Positions 55,353-64,000 of a stretch of 64,000 nucleotides of DNA are shown here, piece by piece. Location: the NCBI GenBank assembly GCA_034721855.1, contig JAYENB010000007.1, positions 1-64,000 of the forward strand, written 5' to 3'. Origin of the DNA: JAQIBY01 sp034721855. GTDB lineage: Bacteria > Bacteroidota > Bacteroidia > Bacteroidales > ML635J-15. Within the stretch, counting starts at the first letter, position 1; the number at the start of each line of letters is the position of its first letter. The position numbers and the translations under genes are program-made. Under the pieces are notes generated by a model that saw only the letters and a list, made by a program, of their open reading frames with translations, did no database searches and was not told the DNA's origin.

Positions 55353-56585
55353 ATGGCACAGATGAATTTAATAGACACGTTTTCAGAGTTCAAGGAACTG
55401 AAAAATATTGACAGGCCTACCATGATGAGTGTACTCGAAGATGTCTTCAGGGCTACACTGTTGAAAATTCACGGAACGGATGAAAATTATGATATTATTA
55501 TTAATGTTGATAAAGGGGATTTTGAGATTTGGAGAAACAGAGAGGTAGTCGCAGACGAAGATTTTGAAGATACAAACACCCAGATACCATTGTCCGAAGC
55601 AAGAAAGATTGAAGACGATTACGAAATAGGCGAAGACGTTACCGATGAAGTCAAAATGGAGGAATTTGGACGTCGTGCTATTCTTTCATTGAGACAAAAT
55701 TTGTCAAACAAAATTCTAGAACTCGAAAGAGACAGTATTTACAATAAATACAAAGAACGGCTTGATGAAATTGTAACCGGGGAAGTGTATCAGATTTGGA
55801 AAAAAGAAATTCTTGTTTTGGATGATGAGGGCAACGAATTGATACTTCCACGTGAAAATCAAATCCCATCAGACTTTTTCAGAAAAGGCGACACGTTGCG
55901 TGCTGTGGTATCCAGAGTAGAAATGAGAAATGGTAATCCGTTGATCATCATATCAAGAACATCTACTGTTTTTCTTGAACGGCTTTTTGAACTGGAAGTG
56001 CCTGAAATATTTGATGGGTTGATCACCATTCAAAAAATTGCCCGTATACCCGGCGAACGAGCCAAAGTTGCTGTGGAGTCTTATGATGACAGGGTGGATC
56101 CTGTAGGAGCTTGTGTGGGAATGAAAGGAAGCCGTATCCATGGTATTGTCAGGGAATTAAGAAACGAGAACATTGATGTTATCAATTATACAAGCAACAT
56201 TCAACTGTTTATTCAACGTGCTCTGAGTCCGGCTAAAGTAAATAATGTCGCCTTAAAAGACGACTTTCGGGCTGATGTGTATCTTGATCCGGATCAGGTG
56301 TCCCTGGCCATCGGTAAAAATGGTTACAACATCAAACTTGCCAGCCAACTAACCGGTTATGAAATTGATGTGTACAGGGAAGTTGGTGAAGATGAAGAAG
56401 ATGTGGATATTGTCGAGTTCAGTGATGAAATTGATGAATGGGTGATTACCCAACTGAAATCTATTGGCCTCGACACAGCAAAAGCTGTGCTGGAACTCTC
56501 ACGTGATGATTTGTTGAGCAGAACCGATTTGGAAGAAGAAACGGTGGACAATGTATTAAAAGTATTAAAATCAGAATTTGAATAA
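55353..56585 (+). CDS. nusA: Transcription termination/antitermination factor NusA
   Basis: The 410-aa protein has the N-terminal RNA polymerase-binding domain (residues 1-125), an S1 domain (about 130-200, ITGEVYQIWKKEILVLDDEG-like), KH1 (ERAKVAVESYDDRVDPVGAC, GMKGSRIHGIVRELRNE) and KH2 (LDPDQVSLAIGKNGYNIKLA). A helical acidic tail follows. It regulates pausing and termination. The start could be 55353 or ATG at 55362. Confidence 0.95.
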   Translation: MAQMNLIDTFSEFKELKNIDRPTMMSVLEDVFRATLLKIHGTDENYDIIINVDKGDFEIWRNREVVADEDFEDTNTQIPLSEARKIEDDYEIGEDVTDEVKMEEFGRRAILSLRQNLSNKILELERDSIYNKYKERLDEIVTGEVYQIWKKEILVLDDEGNELILPRENQIPSDFFRKGDTLRAVVSRVEMRNGNPLIIISRTSTVFLERLFELEVPEIFDGLITIQKIARIPGERAKVAVESYDDRVDPVGACVGMKGSRIHGIVRELRNENIDVINYTSNIQLFIQRALSPAKVNNVALKDDFRADVYLDPDQVSLAIGKNGYNIKLASQLTGYEIDVYREVGEDEEDVDIVEFSDEIDEWVITQLKSIGLDTAKAVLELSRDDLLSRTDLEEETVDNVLKVLKSEFE

Positions 56586-56628
56586 ATACCGGTTTTTGCC
56601 GGATTAATTTGTGGATTAGAAACAACTT

Positions 56629-59592
56629 ATGGCAGCAAAACAGAAACGATTAATCAAAATTGCGAAAGAATTTAACATTGGACACAATACCATTGTTGAA
56701 TTTCTGGCCAAAAAAGGATTTGAAATTGAATCAAATCCCAACACCAAAGTTCCTCCGGAATGTTACGAACTTCTGGATAAGGAGTTTGGTGATCAGATTT
56801 CGGTAAAAGAGAAGTCGAAAGCTGTGTCACAGCAAATCAAAGACCGCCGTCAACAAAGGGCAGAGACCAAACATGATGAGGCGGCCTCCGCTGCTAATGA
56901 AAAATCTGTGCCTTCAGGGGATACAGAAGAAGATAAGGACATTTTTATCAAAGATAACGCTGCATCACCCAGTGAAAAAACACCTGAGGGTACTAAAAAT
57001 ACAGATAAAACAAAAGAAGAAACACCTGAGAAAAAAGATCATCCTGATGCTTCAGATAAAAAAGCTGAAAAATCCGACAGTGCTGCCGAAAAGGATACTG
57101 CAACATCTGAATCTGAAGAGGACGAATCCCAAAAAGATGATAACCCAAAAGTAATCCGGAAAATTGATTTGGATAAAGTTAATCAAAAAACCCGGCCTGA
57201 CAAGAAAAGCAAAAAGAAGAAAGAGGAAGAAAAAGAAGAAGAAAAGCGGGAAAAACAAAAGGCCAAAAAACCTGAAGATAAGCAAGCCGAAACGCCTGAA
57301 AAAAATCAACCTGCTGAAACAAAAGAGGAAAAGCTTGATGATAAACCAGAAGAAAAGGGAAAAACTGAACCCAAATCACCTGAGATTTTCAAAAAAACAG
57401 AAGTTGAAAAACTGGATGGGCCCAAGGTTGTAGGCAAGATTAATATTGAAAACTTCCTTGAAAAAGAGAAGGAACTGGAACGAAAACGGAAAAAAGAAAA
57501 AGAAGCGTTTAAAGCTGAACGAAAGAAAAAAGCTGCCAAAAAGAAAAAAAGAAAGCGGATAAAAAAAGAAAAAGTTTCTGTTAAAGATAAAGTTAAAACA
57601 CAAGGCAGAGACAGGGATAAAGGCAAGCCCTTTCCTAAGAAGAAAAAGACGAGGTCTAAAGCCAAAGACAGCAGAGCAGAAATTACCGAAGAAGATGTGC
57701 AGAAACAAATTAAGAACACCCTCGCCAGGATGGAAACCAAAAAGCAGAAATCAAAAACTGCAAAATACCGCCGCGACAAGAGGGATGCTGTTTACAAAAA
57801 GAAAGAAGAAGAAAAACAAAAAGACGAAGAAAGCAAAAATATCCTTCAGGTCAATGAGTTTGCATCGGTCAATGAGCTGGCCAGCATGATGGATAAACCT
57901 GTTACCGAAATCATTGCTACCTGTATGAACATCGGACTTAACGTGTCAATTAATCAAAGGTTAGATGCTGAAACTATGACGCTTGTGGCTGATGAGTTTG
58001 GGTATGATGTCGAATTTGTAAGTGCCGATGACCTTTTGGAAGAAAAAGAAGAAATAGAAGAGGCACCTGAAGATTTGGAACCCAGAGCTCCCATCATTAC
58101 TGTCATGGGACATGTGGATCACGGAAAGACAAAACTGCTTGATTACATTCGCCATACCAATGTTGTTGCCGGAGAGGCCGGTAAAATCACACAACACATA
58201 GGCGCTTATTCTGTAGAACTGGATAATGACAAAATCATTACTTTCCTTGACACTCCCGGTCATGAAGCATTTACTGCTATGCGTGCAAGGGGAGCTCAGG
58301 TAACTGATCTGGCCATCATTGTTATTGCTGCCGATGATAGTGTTATGCCTCAAACCATTGAAGCTATTAACCATGCTTCTGCTGCCGGTGTTCCAATGGT
58401 ATTCGCCATTAACAAGGTGGATAAGCCAACTGCTGATCCTGAAAAGATCAAAGAAAAACTTGCCAACATGAATTACCTTGTTGAAGATTGGGGTGGTAAG
58501 TATCAGTCCCAGGATCTTTCAGCACTGAAAGGTACCAACGTGGACGATCTGCTCGAAAAAGTCTTGCTCGAAGCTGAATTACTGGAATTGAAAGCCAACC
58601 CAAACTGTCCGGCTGAAGGAACCATTATTGAATCCAGCCTTGATAAAGGCCGTGGATATGTTTCAACAATGCTTGTTCAGAGAGGAACATTGAAAAAAGG
58701 AGATATTGTGCTTGCAGGTCAATGTTATGGCAGGGTAAAAGCCATGTTTAATGAACGTCAAAAGCCCATTAAGGATACGGGGCCTGCTACACCTGCTGTG
58801 GTGCTTGGTCTTAACGGAGCCCCCCAGGCCGGAGATACCTTTAAAGTGATGGAAAGCGACAGCGAAGCCAAAAACATCGCACAAAGAAGACAGCAACTGG
58901 CTAGAGAACAATCGCTGCGTACACAAAAACACATTACTCTCGATGAAATCGGACGCCGTTTGGCATTGGGTAATTTCCAGGAAATCAATGTGGTTGTCAA
59001 AGGAGATGTTGATGGTTCCATTGAAGCAATGGCAGATTCCATGATTAAATTGTCCACCGAAGAACTACAGGTCAATGTCATCCATAAAGCAGTAGGGCAA
59101 ATCACAGAAACAGATGTTATGCTTGCATCTGCATCCAATGCTGTTATCATCGGATTCCAGGTTCGTCCTTCAGTCGGAGCCCGCAAACTAGCCGAAAAAG
59201 AAGAGATTGAAATTCGCCTGTATTCTATTATTTATGATGCCATCAACGATATGAAAGATGCCATGGAAGGCATGCTTTCGCCTAAAATCAAAGAAAAAAT
59301 TACCGGTACTGCCGAAGTCAAAGAGGTCTTTAAAATAACCAAAGTTGGCACCGTAGCAGGTTGTAAAGTAGTGGACGGGAAAATTTACAGAAACAACAAA
59401 GCTCGGGTCATCCGTGATGGCATTGTTGTTTATACCGGAGAACTGGAATCATTGAAACGGTTTAAAAATGACGTCAAAGAAGTGGCTTCAGGTTATGAAT
59501 GTGGTTTAAATGTTGAAAATTTCAATGATGTCAAAGTTGGTGATGTCATCGAATCGTTTGAAGAAGTGGAAGTGAAACAGACATTGAAATAA
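56629..59592 (+). CDS. infB: Translation initiation factor IF-2
   Basis: The 987-aa protein has an N-terminal IF2-N motif (HNTIVEFLAKKGFEIESNPN), then about 350 residues of very lysine/glutamate-rich low complexity, a second IF2-N (NELASMMDKPVTEIIATCMN) and the G domain with G1 GHVDHGKTKLL, G3 DTPGHEAFT and G4 NKVDK. Domains II-IV end in EVEVKQTLK. The long charged linker is normal for Bacteroidota. It delivers initiator tRNA to the ribosome. Confidence 0.96.
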   Translation: MAAKQKRLIKIAKEFNIGHNTIVEFLAKKGFEIESNPNTKVPPECYELLDKEFGDQISVKEKSKAVSQQIKDRRQQRAETKHDEAASAANEKSVPSGDTEEDKDIFIKDNAASPSEKTPEGTKNTDKTKEETPEKKDHPDASDKKAEKSDSAAEKDTATSESEEDESQKDDNPKVIRKIDLDKVNQKTRPDKKSKKKKEEEKEEEKREKQKAKKPEDKQAETPEKNQPAETKEEKLDDKPEEKGKTEPKSPEIFKKTEVEKLDGPKVVGKINIENFLEKEKELERKRKKEKEAFKAERKKKAAKKKKRKRIKKEKVSVKDKVKTQGRDRDKGKPFPKKKKTRSKAKDSRAEITEEDVQKQIKNTLARMETKKQKSKTAKYRRDKRDAVYKKKEEEKQKDEESKNILQVNEFASVNELASMMDKPVTEIIATCMNIGLNVSINQRLDAETMTLVADEFGYDVEFVSADDLLEEKEEIEEAPEDLEPRAPIITVMGHVDHGKTKLLDYIRHTNVVAGEAGKITQHIGAYSVELDNDKIITFLDTPGHEAFTAMRARGAQVTDLAIIVIAADDSVMPQTIEAINHASAAGVPMVFAINKVDKPTADPEKIKEKLANMNYLVEDWGGKYQSQDLSALKGTNVDDLLEKVLLEAELLELKANPNCPAEGTIIESSLDKGRGYVSTMLVQRGTLKKGDIVLAGQCYGRVKAMFNERQKPIKDTGPATPAVVLGLNGAPQAGDTFKVMESDSEAKNIAQRRQQLAREQSLRTQKHITLDEIGRRLALGNFQEINVVVKGDVDGSIEAMADSMIKLSTEELQVNVIHKAVGQITETDVMLASASNAVIIGFQVRPSVGARKLAEKEEIEIRLYSIIYDAINDMKDAMEGMLSPKIKEKITGTAEVKEVFKITKVGTVAGCKVVDGKIYRNNKARVIRDGIVVYTGELESLKRFKNDVKEVASGYECGLNVENFNDVKVGDVIESFEEVEVKQTLK

Positions 59593-59596
59593 GTTC

Positions 59597-60865
59597 ATGA
59601 AAAAATACCGGTGGATATTAATAGTAAGTGCCTTTGTTGCGTTGATAGGTATAGTGACTGTGCTTATTATCAACCAATCCAACCTGCAGGAACCCCCCCC
59701 GGAAGCAGAAGAAACACAAGAGCCATATGTTGAACCTGTAACTAAATATGGTATCCCCGTGGATTCTTTTACCATCGTGTATGATACTGTCAGCCGGGGC
59801 AACACCCTTTCCGATTTGCTCACACCATATCATGTAAACCTCGCTACCATTGACAAAATTGGGAAAATGTCAACTGATTCGTTTCGCATTGACAGAATTA
59901 AAGCAGGCCAGCCATACGCTGTGTTCTGTAAGGAAGATTCAGCATCTGAATTGATTGCAAGTTACCTTGTTTATGAGAACAATGGCATTGATTATACGGT
60001 GTATGATTTTTCTGATTCAGTCTTTGTTGCAAAAGACAAAAAACCGGTTGAATACGTGGAAAGAGAAGTATGCGGAGACATCAATTCTTCATTGTGGATA
60101 GCGTTAAAAAATCAGGATGTTAATCCATTGCTTGCCCTTGAAATGGCAGATATTTACAGTTGGAGCATTGATTTTTTTGGCCTCAAAAAAGGCGATACAT
60201 TTAAAATGATTTATGAAGTAGCACGGGTTGACAGTTGTGACCTTTATATCGAAGGCATCAAAGCAGGTTTCATGAAACATGCAGGTGAAGATTTTTGGGC
60301 CATCCCGTTTGAGCGCAACGACCAACTGGATTTTTATGAACTGGATGGCGCCAGTTTACGTAAAACCTTTTTAAAAGCTCCCCTCAGATACAACCGGATT
60401 AGCTCCAGGTTTACCAACAGCCGTATGCATCCGGTGCTGAAATATCGCCGTCCACACCGTGCTGTTGATTACGCTGCGCCCACAGGAACACCCATCAGAA
60501 CCATTGGTGATGGTATAATCACTTTACGTAAATATGGTTCGGGTGCGGGCTATTACATCAAAGTAAAACACAATTCGGTTTATACTACCGTATATATGCA
60601 CATGTCAAGGTATGGTAAATACCAGACAGGGCAACGGGTAAAACAGGGTGATATTATTGGCTACGTTGGAAGTACCGGTTTATCAACAGGCCCTCATCTG
60701 CATTTTGAAGTGCATAAACACGGCCAGCAAATCAATCCGCTCACCCTGGAATCCCCCCCGGCCGATCCCGTTCCGGATAGCCTGATGGATGAATTCAATG
60801 AAGTGAAAGTAAAATGGATTGAAAGAATTGATGCTATTCCCTGTGATACCACAACGGTTAGTTAG
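59597..60865 (+). CDS. M23 family metallopeptidase (murein hydrolase-like)
   Basis: The 422-aa protein has an N-terminal transmembrane/signal segment (residues 5-27) and an OapA/peptidase-propeptide-like region (VSRGNTLSDLLTPYHVNLAT). The M23 LAS domain is about 275-385: zinc ligands in SRMHPVLKYRRPHRAVDYAA and HLHFEVHKHG. It probably cleaves peptidoglycan cross-bridges or regulates such cleavage. It starts 4 bp after infB. Its TAG stop overlaps element D3; without D3 the frame would end at TAA at the same codon, so the protein is unchanged. Confidence 0.92.
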   Translation: MKKYRWILIVSAFVALIGIVTVLIINQSNLQEPPPEAEETQEPYVEPVTKYGIPVDSFTIVYDTVSRGNTLSDLLTPYHVNLATIDKIGKMSTDSFRIDRIKAGQPYAVFCKEDSASELIASYLVYENNGIDYTVYDFSDSVFVAKDKKPVEYVEREVCGDINSSLWIALKNQDVNPLLALEMADIYSWSIDFFGLKKGDTFKMIYEVARVDSCDLYIEGIKAGFMKHAGEDFWAIPFERNDQLDFYELDGASLRKTFLKAPLRYNRISSRFTNSRMHPVLKYRRPHRAVDYAAPTGTPIRTIGDGIITLRKYGSGAGYYIKVKHNSVYTTVYMHMSRYGKYQTGQRVKQGDIIGYVGSTGLSTGPHLHFEVHKHGQQINPLTLESPPADPVPDSLMDEFNEVKVKWIERIDAIPCDTTTVS

Positions 60866-61168
60866 TGTCTGTCCATAATGTCCGATTTACTCACAATTTT
60901 TTTTATTTAAGCGGTGTTCGTGATATCGCTTCGCTAAATTCTGCGTTACGCTCGTATTTATAACAGTCATTTACGAAAGTAAACTGACTTCGTCTTCTTT
61001 CTCCTTGCAAGGCATAGTCAAAGCAACCCTTCGACTTCGCTCAGGGTGGCAGCTTTGCCTCTGCCCTTGCTTCGTTCGTCAGTTCCGGTATTTTCAGACT
61101 TCGCAAGCCTTACCAGCGAACTTTATAGACAGACTCTCAAAAATAGGAGGACATTATAGACGGACACT
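60864..61168. mobile_element. Family D MITE-like element D3, enlarged
   Basis: This 305-bp element starts AGTGTCTGTCCATAATGTCC, has matching inverted right end (18 of 20 bases), and AGTT at both flanks (60860-60863 and 61169-61172). The internal TTTAC-GAAA-GTAAA hairpin is kept, but about 150 bp of other repeat text (including CCCTTCGACTTCGCTCAGGG) is inserted on its right side. Confidence 0.75.
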
Positions 61169-61312
61169 AGTTAAGTTTTTTTAATTTTAGCATTGACTAG
61201 TAGTTCGTTCTTTAATTAACATAACTTGTCCGGCAAAGACGGATTAAGAAACGCTATAATAGTTAACAGTATTGCTATAAATTAAATTATTTCTGTTTAT
61301 CTTTGTGCTTTC

Positions 61313-62491
61313 ATGAAAACCCTGTTTCATAAACACAATACAGCGTATTTGGTGGTTATCACTTTGATAATTGCTTATGTTGTTTACTGGATTGCCTTTG
61401 ATTTTATGCGATGGGATACCTTCGATGAACCAAGTTTTATCGGTGGGGCACGCTTGATTTTCGGTCTGGAAGGGGCTTTTGATTTTCAGTCCAGGGTAAC
61501 AAAACCACTGGTGCTTTTACTTCCCGGTTTCATGGAATGGGCTTTCAACATCCACCCCAAAATTACTTTTATCCTGCAAAACAGCGTGTTGTTTTTTCTT
61601 ACAGGCTGGTTTATGTATAAAAGCCTTTGGTTAATTTACAGGGAAAAGCAACTCGCCTTTCTCGGTTTTTTGGCCTTTATCATGTGTCAGTCTTATGCGA
61701 TCTATGCACTTATGGTACTATCTGATGTCGCCGGGTGGTTTTTTATTGTAATTGGGATTTACCTCAGCCTTAAATACGTCAGCAGCACAAACAAAAGCCG
61801 GAGGGGGATAATCATTGCTTTACTGATGGCCCTGGGAGTATTTGCGAAAGAAAGCGCTGTGATTGGCATGATATTTTTTCTTTCCATCCTAATGACAGAA
61901 AACAATGCATTTAAACACAAGATGAAAAATGTGTTTGCTTATGGACTCATTTTTATTATTTGCACCGCCGCAATTTTTGCAGCAGTGCAATTGCAATTTG
62001 GCGACAACATTGTCGCTCGCGTTCATGAAACCCACCTGGCAACAAAAAACGACAGCTTTCATATTTCCAAACTGTGGCAATTGTACAGTGTTTTAGATGT
62101 TTTCTGGATGCTGTTTTTTGCCGGCGTTTTATGGTTCCTCCGTAGCCGTAAAAAAATCAAAAACAGATTTACTGCCGCAGGTCTGATTGCTTTATTAATA
62201 AGTACAGGATTGCTCCTGTTAATGCCATATTTTGTTGACAGGATATTATTTATAATAGCTCCATTATTGATTATCATCGTCACATACGGACTCAGTCTGT
62301 TTTCAAAAACATCCAGAATAATTCTTGTATTATGTGGAGGAACAATCAATATACTGATTGCATGGCTAAGATACAGACACCATATACCCGTAATTGAATA
62401 TGGCATGCTTTTGTATGGATTGTTGATTGCATCTCTGGCAATACTTCCCGTCAACAGGAAACATATTTTATCCATGTTAGCAAGGACATAA
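61313..62491 (+). CDS. Polytopic glycosyltransferase-like membrane protein
   Basis: The 392-aa protein has about ten transmembrane segments (for example residues 13-31, 87-104, 110-128, 138-156, 185-205 and 305-325). The DTFDEPSFIGGA motif (about 37-48) after TM1 resembles the aspartate pair of GT39/ArnT-like GT-C enzymes, which use lipid-linked sugars. A specific function cannot be assigned; this family-level call is tentative. Confidence 0.55.
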   Translation: MKTLFHKHNTAYLVVITLIIAYVVYWIAFDFMRWDTFDEPSFIGGARLIFGLEGAFDFQSRVTKPLVLLLPGFMEWAFNIHPKITFILQNSVLFFLTGWFMYKSLWLIYREKQLAFLGFLAFIMCQSYAIYALMVLSDVAGWFFIVIGIYLSLKYVSSTNKSRRGIIIALLMALGVFAKESAVIGMIFFLSILMTENNAFKHKMKNVFAYGLIFIICTAAIFAAVQLQFGDNIVARVHETHLATKNDSFHISKLWQLYSVLDVFWMLFFAGVLWFLRSRKKIKNRFTAAGLIALLISTGLLLLMPYFVDRILFIIAPLLIIIVTYGLSLFSKTSRIILVLCGGTINILIAWLRYRHHIPVIEYGMLLYGLLIASLAILPVNRKHILSMLART

Positions 62492-62880
62492 CATAGTGGG
62501 CTTAATGGACAAAAAGTAGGCTATAATTAAGATATTTAATTACTAATATTAAATATATTTATTTTAATTTTGATATTCTTGAACAATCTGTATTTCAGTA
62601 TAATGCCGATTGATGTTCAATATAATTTTAGGAGCGGTAGCGAACTGAAATTTTGTGCCAACGAGGGCAGAGGCAAAGCTTACTTTGACTATGCCGAGTG
62701 CAGCCAAACTTATGAAAATTACACAATTGAACACATATCGGTATCACTACTCACAACTCACCGATTACCGTGAATTTATCCGGCGTAACGCAGTGGAGAC
62801 GGACCGATCACCATCCCATCGCCAACTTGCCCTACCGATTACCGACCACTACTCACAACTTTCTTACCTAGTATAACCCA
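62492..62880. other. Intergenic region with repeat fragments
   Basis: No gene is supported. 62662-62700 (GGGCAGAGGCAAAGC, CTTTGACTATGCC) shares text with the complement of D3's interior. From 62753 to 62869 text of CACTACTCACAACT / ACCGATTACCG type occurs twice. No further structure is clear. Confidence 0.4.
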
Positions 62881-64000
62881 CTATCGCATCAGGTACATTT
62901 TACCAATGTTTTTTTTGAAAAACTTGTCTGCTTCGTTGGAACGGTGTTCAATGCTTTCACCGGAAATTTCTGTTTTAATCCTGTAAAAATATACGCCGTT
63001 GGCCAATTGATCCCCGTACATGTCACGTCCGTTCCATGCATATTCGGTTATGTTCCTTCCAATATGAATGTGTCCAAGTTCGGATTTGTTAATTACTTTA
63101 ACAAGCCTGCCTGTGACAGTATAAATTTCTATCCTGAATACATCGGGCACAACACTTCCGGTAAGTTCAAAAACAAACCGTGTGGAAGTGGAAAATGGAT
63201 TTGGATAATTTAATACATGGGTAATGCTTGATTCAGTGATCACCTCAAATGAAATAACGTAATCGTAATCACCCGATTCATTGCCAGATGCATCGGTTGC
63301 CTGTACACGCAGCTGATAAATTCCGTCTTTTGTGAATGTTGGTTCATACAATATTTTTGCTTTGTTGTCAGGCAATTCTGCCGGTATAAATTGCAATACT
63401 TCATTGTCCATGCTGTCACGGAAGTAAATGCACTGTTCCGTTCCGGTTTGCATGTCAGTGAGATAAACCCTGAATAAACTTGTATCAGTGAGCGGTAGAA
63501 ACGGATTTTCGTCTTTCAGGCTAATCAGTATCTCGGGTTTTGCTGAAACAATATCCCCATCAAGGATATGAATCCCGTCAAAAGTGACATCCAGTACAGG
63601 ATTGGCCTTGTCAGATTCGGCATAAAAATAGTATTGGGCAATGTTATTGAAATGATATTGCTCGGCCTGGTCGTAATTACCACCCTCCACGGCAGGGTTA
63701 TATTCAATCCACACAGAATTTAAGCCGGTGAGTGCATGTGTATCAAAACTTACGGTATCAATAGCTACATGCCCCGAGGGATGTGGTGCCAACCTGTGTT
63801 CTTTTATTTGAGTAATTTGATTGCTATTGGTTTGCAGCCAATATTTTACCAGCAAACTGTCCATGTCATACGGGCTGATGTTCCTGGTAGCTAGGGCAAA
63901 TTCCAATGTTTCTCCCTGTGTAATGCTGTCTCCTGATATGTAAAACCCGTCAGAAGGATTTATGGCTGTCTCGGGAACACCTTCAAACATAAGTTGCCAT
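62881..64000 (-). CDS. PorU-like (C25 gingipain-type) T9SS protein, 3' part only
   Basis: The frame is open to the right window edge (ATG at 63990 is internal; codons continue upstream as WQL). The visible 373 codons hold Ig-like beta domains (ATRNISPYDMDSLLVKYW, DITFDG-type), then VLNYPNPFSTSTRFVFEL and a FlgD-like motif YAWNGRDMYGDQLANGVYFY, ending ADKFFKKNIGKMYLMR. This C-terminus resembles PorU2-type T9SS sortases. The cysteine protease core would lie outside the window, so PorU identity is provisional. Confidence 0.6.
   Translation of the reverse strand, partial: WQLMFEGVPETAINPSDGFYISGDSITQGETLEFALATRNISPYDMDSLLVKYWLQTNSNQITQIKEHRLAPHPSGHVAIDTVSFDTHALTGLNSVWIEYNPAVEGGNYDQAEQYHFNNIAQYYFYAESDKANPVLDVTFDGIHILDGDIVSAKPEILISLKDENPFLPLTDTSLFRVYLTDMQTGTEQCIYFRDSMDNEVLQFIPAELPDNKAKILYEPTFTKDGIYQLRVQATDASGNESGDYDYVISFEVITESSITHVLNYPNPFSTSTRFVFELTGSVVPDVFRIEIYTVTGRLVKVINKSELGHIHIGRNITEYAWNGRDMYGDQLANGVYFYRIKTEISGESIEHRSNEADKFFKKNIGKMYLMR

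Noticed and set aside
57052..57779. Phe-rich frames antisense to infB and Lys-rich shifted frames
   Set aside because: They are shadows of the lysine/glutamate-rich IF-2 linker on the other strand or frame.
62570..62876. Small plus-strand frames before the PorU-like gene
   Set aside because: They are built from repeat fragments (GGGCAGAGGCAAAGC, ACCGATTACCG) and encode nothing recognisable.

Overview
The window comes from a member of the Bacteroidota, most likely an environmental, non-model Bacteroidales or Marinilabiliales-like lineage. Evidence: a fused LpxC/FabZ gene, a DUF4271 - hemD - rnpA - S41 protease block, GH3-family and PG0541-family proteins, type IX secretion (T9SS) signatures at both edges, many SPII lipoproteins, TAnnTTTG-like promoter elements, and AT-rich intergenic DNA full of short palindromic repeats. 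The species cannot be named from the sequence. Two 100-N scaffold gaps (25434-25533 and 38588-38687) mark it as a draft or metagenome assembly.

Layout. 1-4.4 kb: the 5' part of a FISUMP-domain exported protein, CvpA, a GH3-like enzyme, a small lipoprotein and an MBL-fold hydrolase. 4.7-10.4 kb: a co-directional block (coiled-coil membrane protein, DUF4271, hemD, rnpA, C-terminal processing protease), then trpS. 10.4-12.4 kb: queG and an exported repeat protein, probably a beta-propeller. 12.9-18.9 kb: thiL, then a minus-strand operon HD hydrolase - lpxD - lpxC/fabZ - lpxA (lipid A and fatty acid synthesis). 19.3-24.8 kb: three envelope genes (transglutaminase-like protein, TPR lipoprotein with a CsgG/LpoB-like end, LPP20-like lipoprotein). 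25.7-30.9 kb: an AT-rich beta-barrel candidate, thiamine-binding protein, GT9 glycosyltransferase, alanine dehydrogenase-like protein and exonuclease III. 31-38.6 kb: a short SSB, then a MarR/GbsR regulator with a TolC - adaptor - RND permease - PG0541 efflux operon.

38.9-51.1 kb is an accessory island. It holds two DUF4143 AAA ATPases, an LPP20/NTF2-like exported protein, a Fic protein, broken PEGA and FISUMP genes around an IS200-like transposase remnant, a PD-(D/E)XK nuclease-like gene, and a compact three-gene operon encoding a HEPN-like protein, an unrecognised 125-aa protein and a SecB-like chaperone. That operon is the best candidate for a little-described system; it resembles a toxin-antitoxin-chaperone module. 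52.3-64 kb returns to core functions: a C45-type amide hydrolase, a SUMF1-domain lipoprotein, rimP - nusA - infB, an M23 peptidase, a polytopic glycosyltransferase-like protein and the 3' part of a PorU-like T9SS protease.

Non-coding repeats are the second theme. Family A (five copies, imperfect TAACTARTCAGK ends) and family D (three copies, AGTGTYTGTCC ends, 4-bp target duplications, internally covarying hairpins) look like non-autonomous elements. They sit directly at gene 3' ends: the stop codons of the TolC, efflux adaptor and M23 genes lie inside element termini. One D element is nested in the end of an A element.
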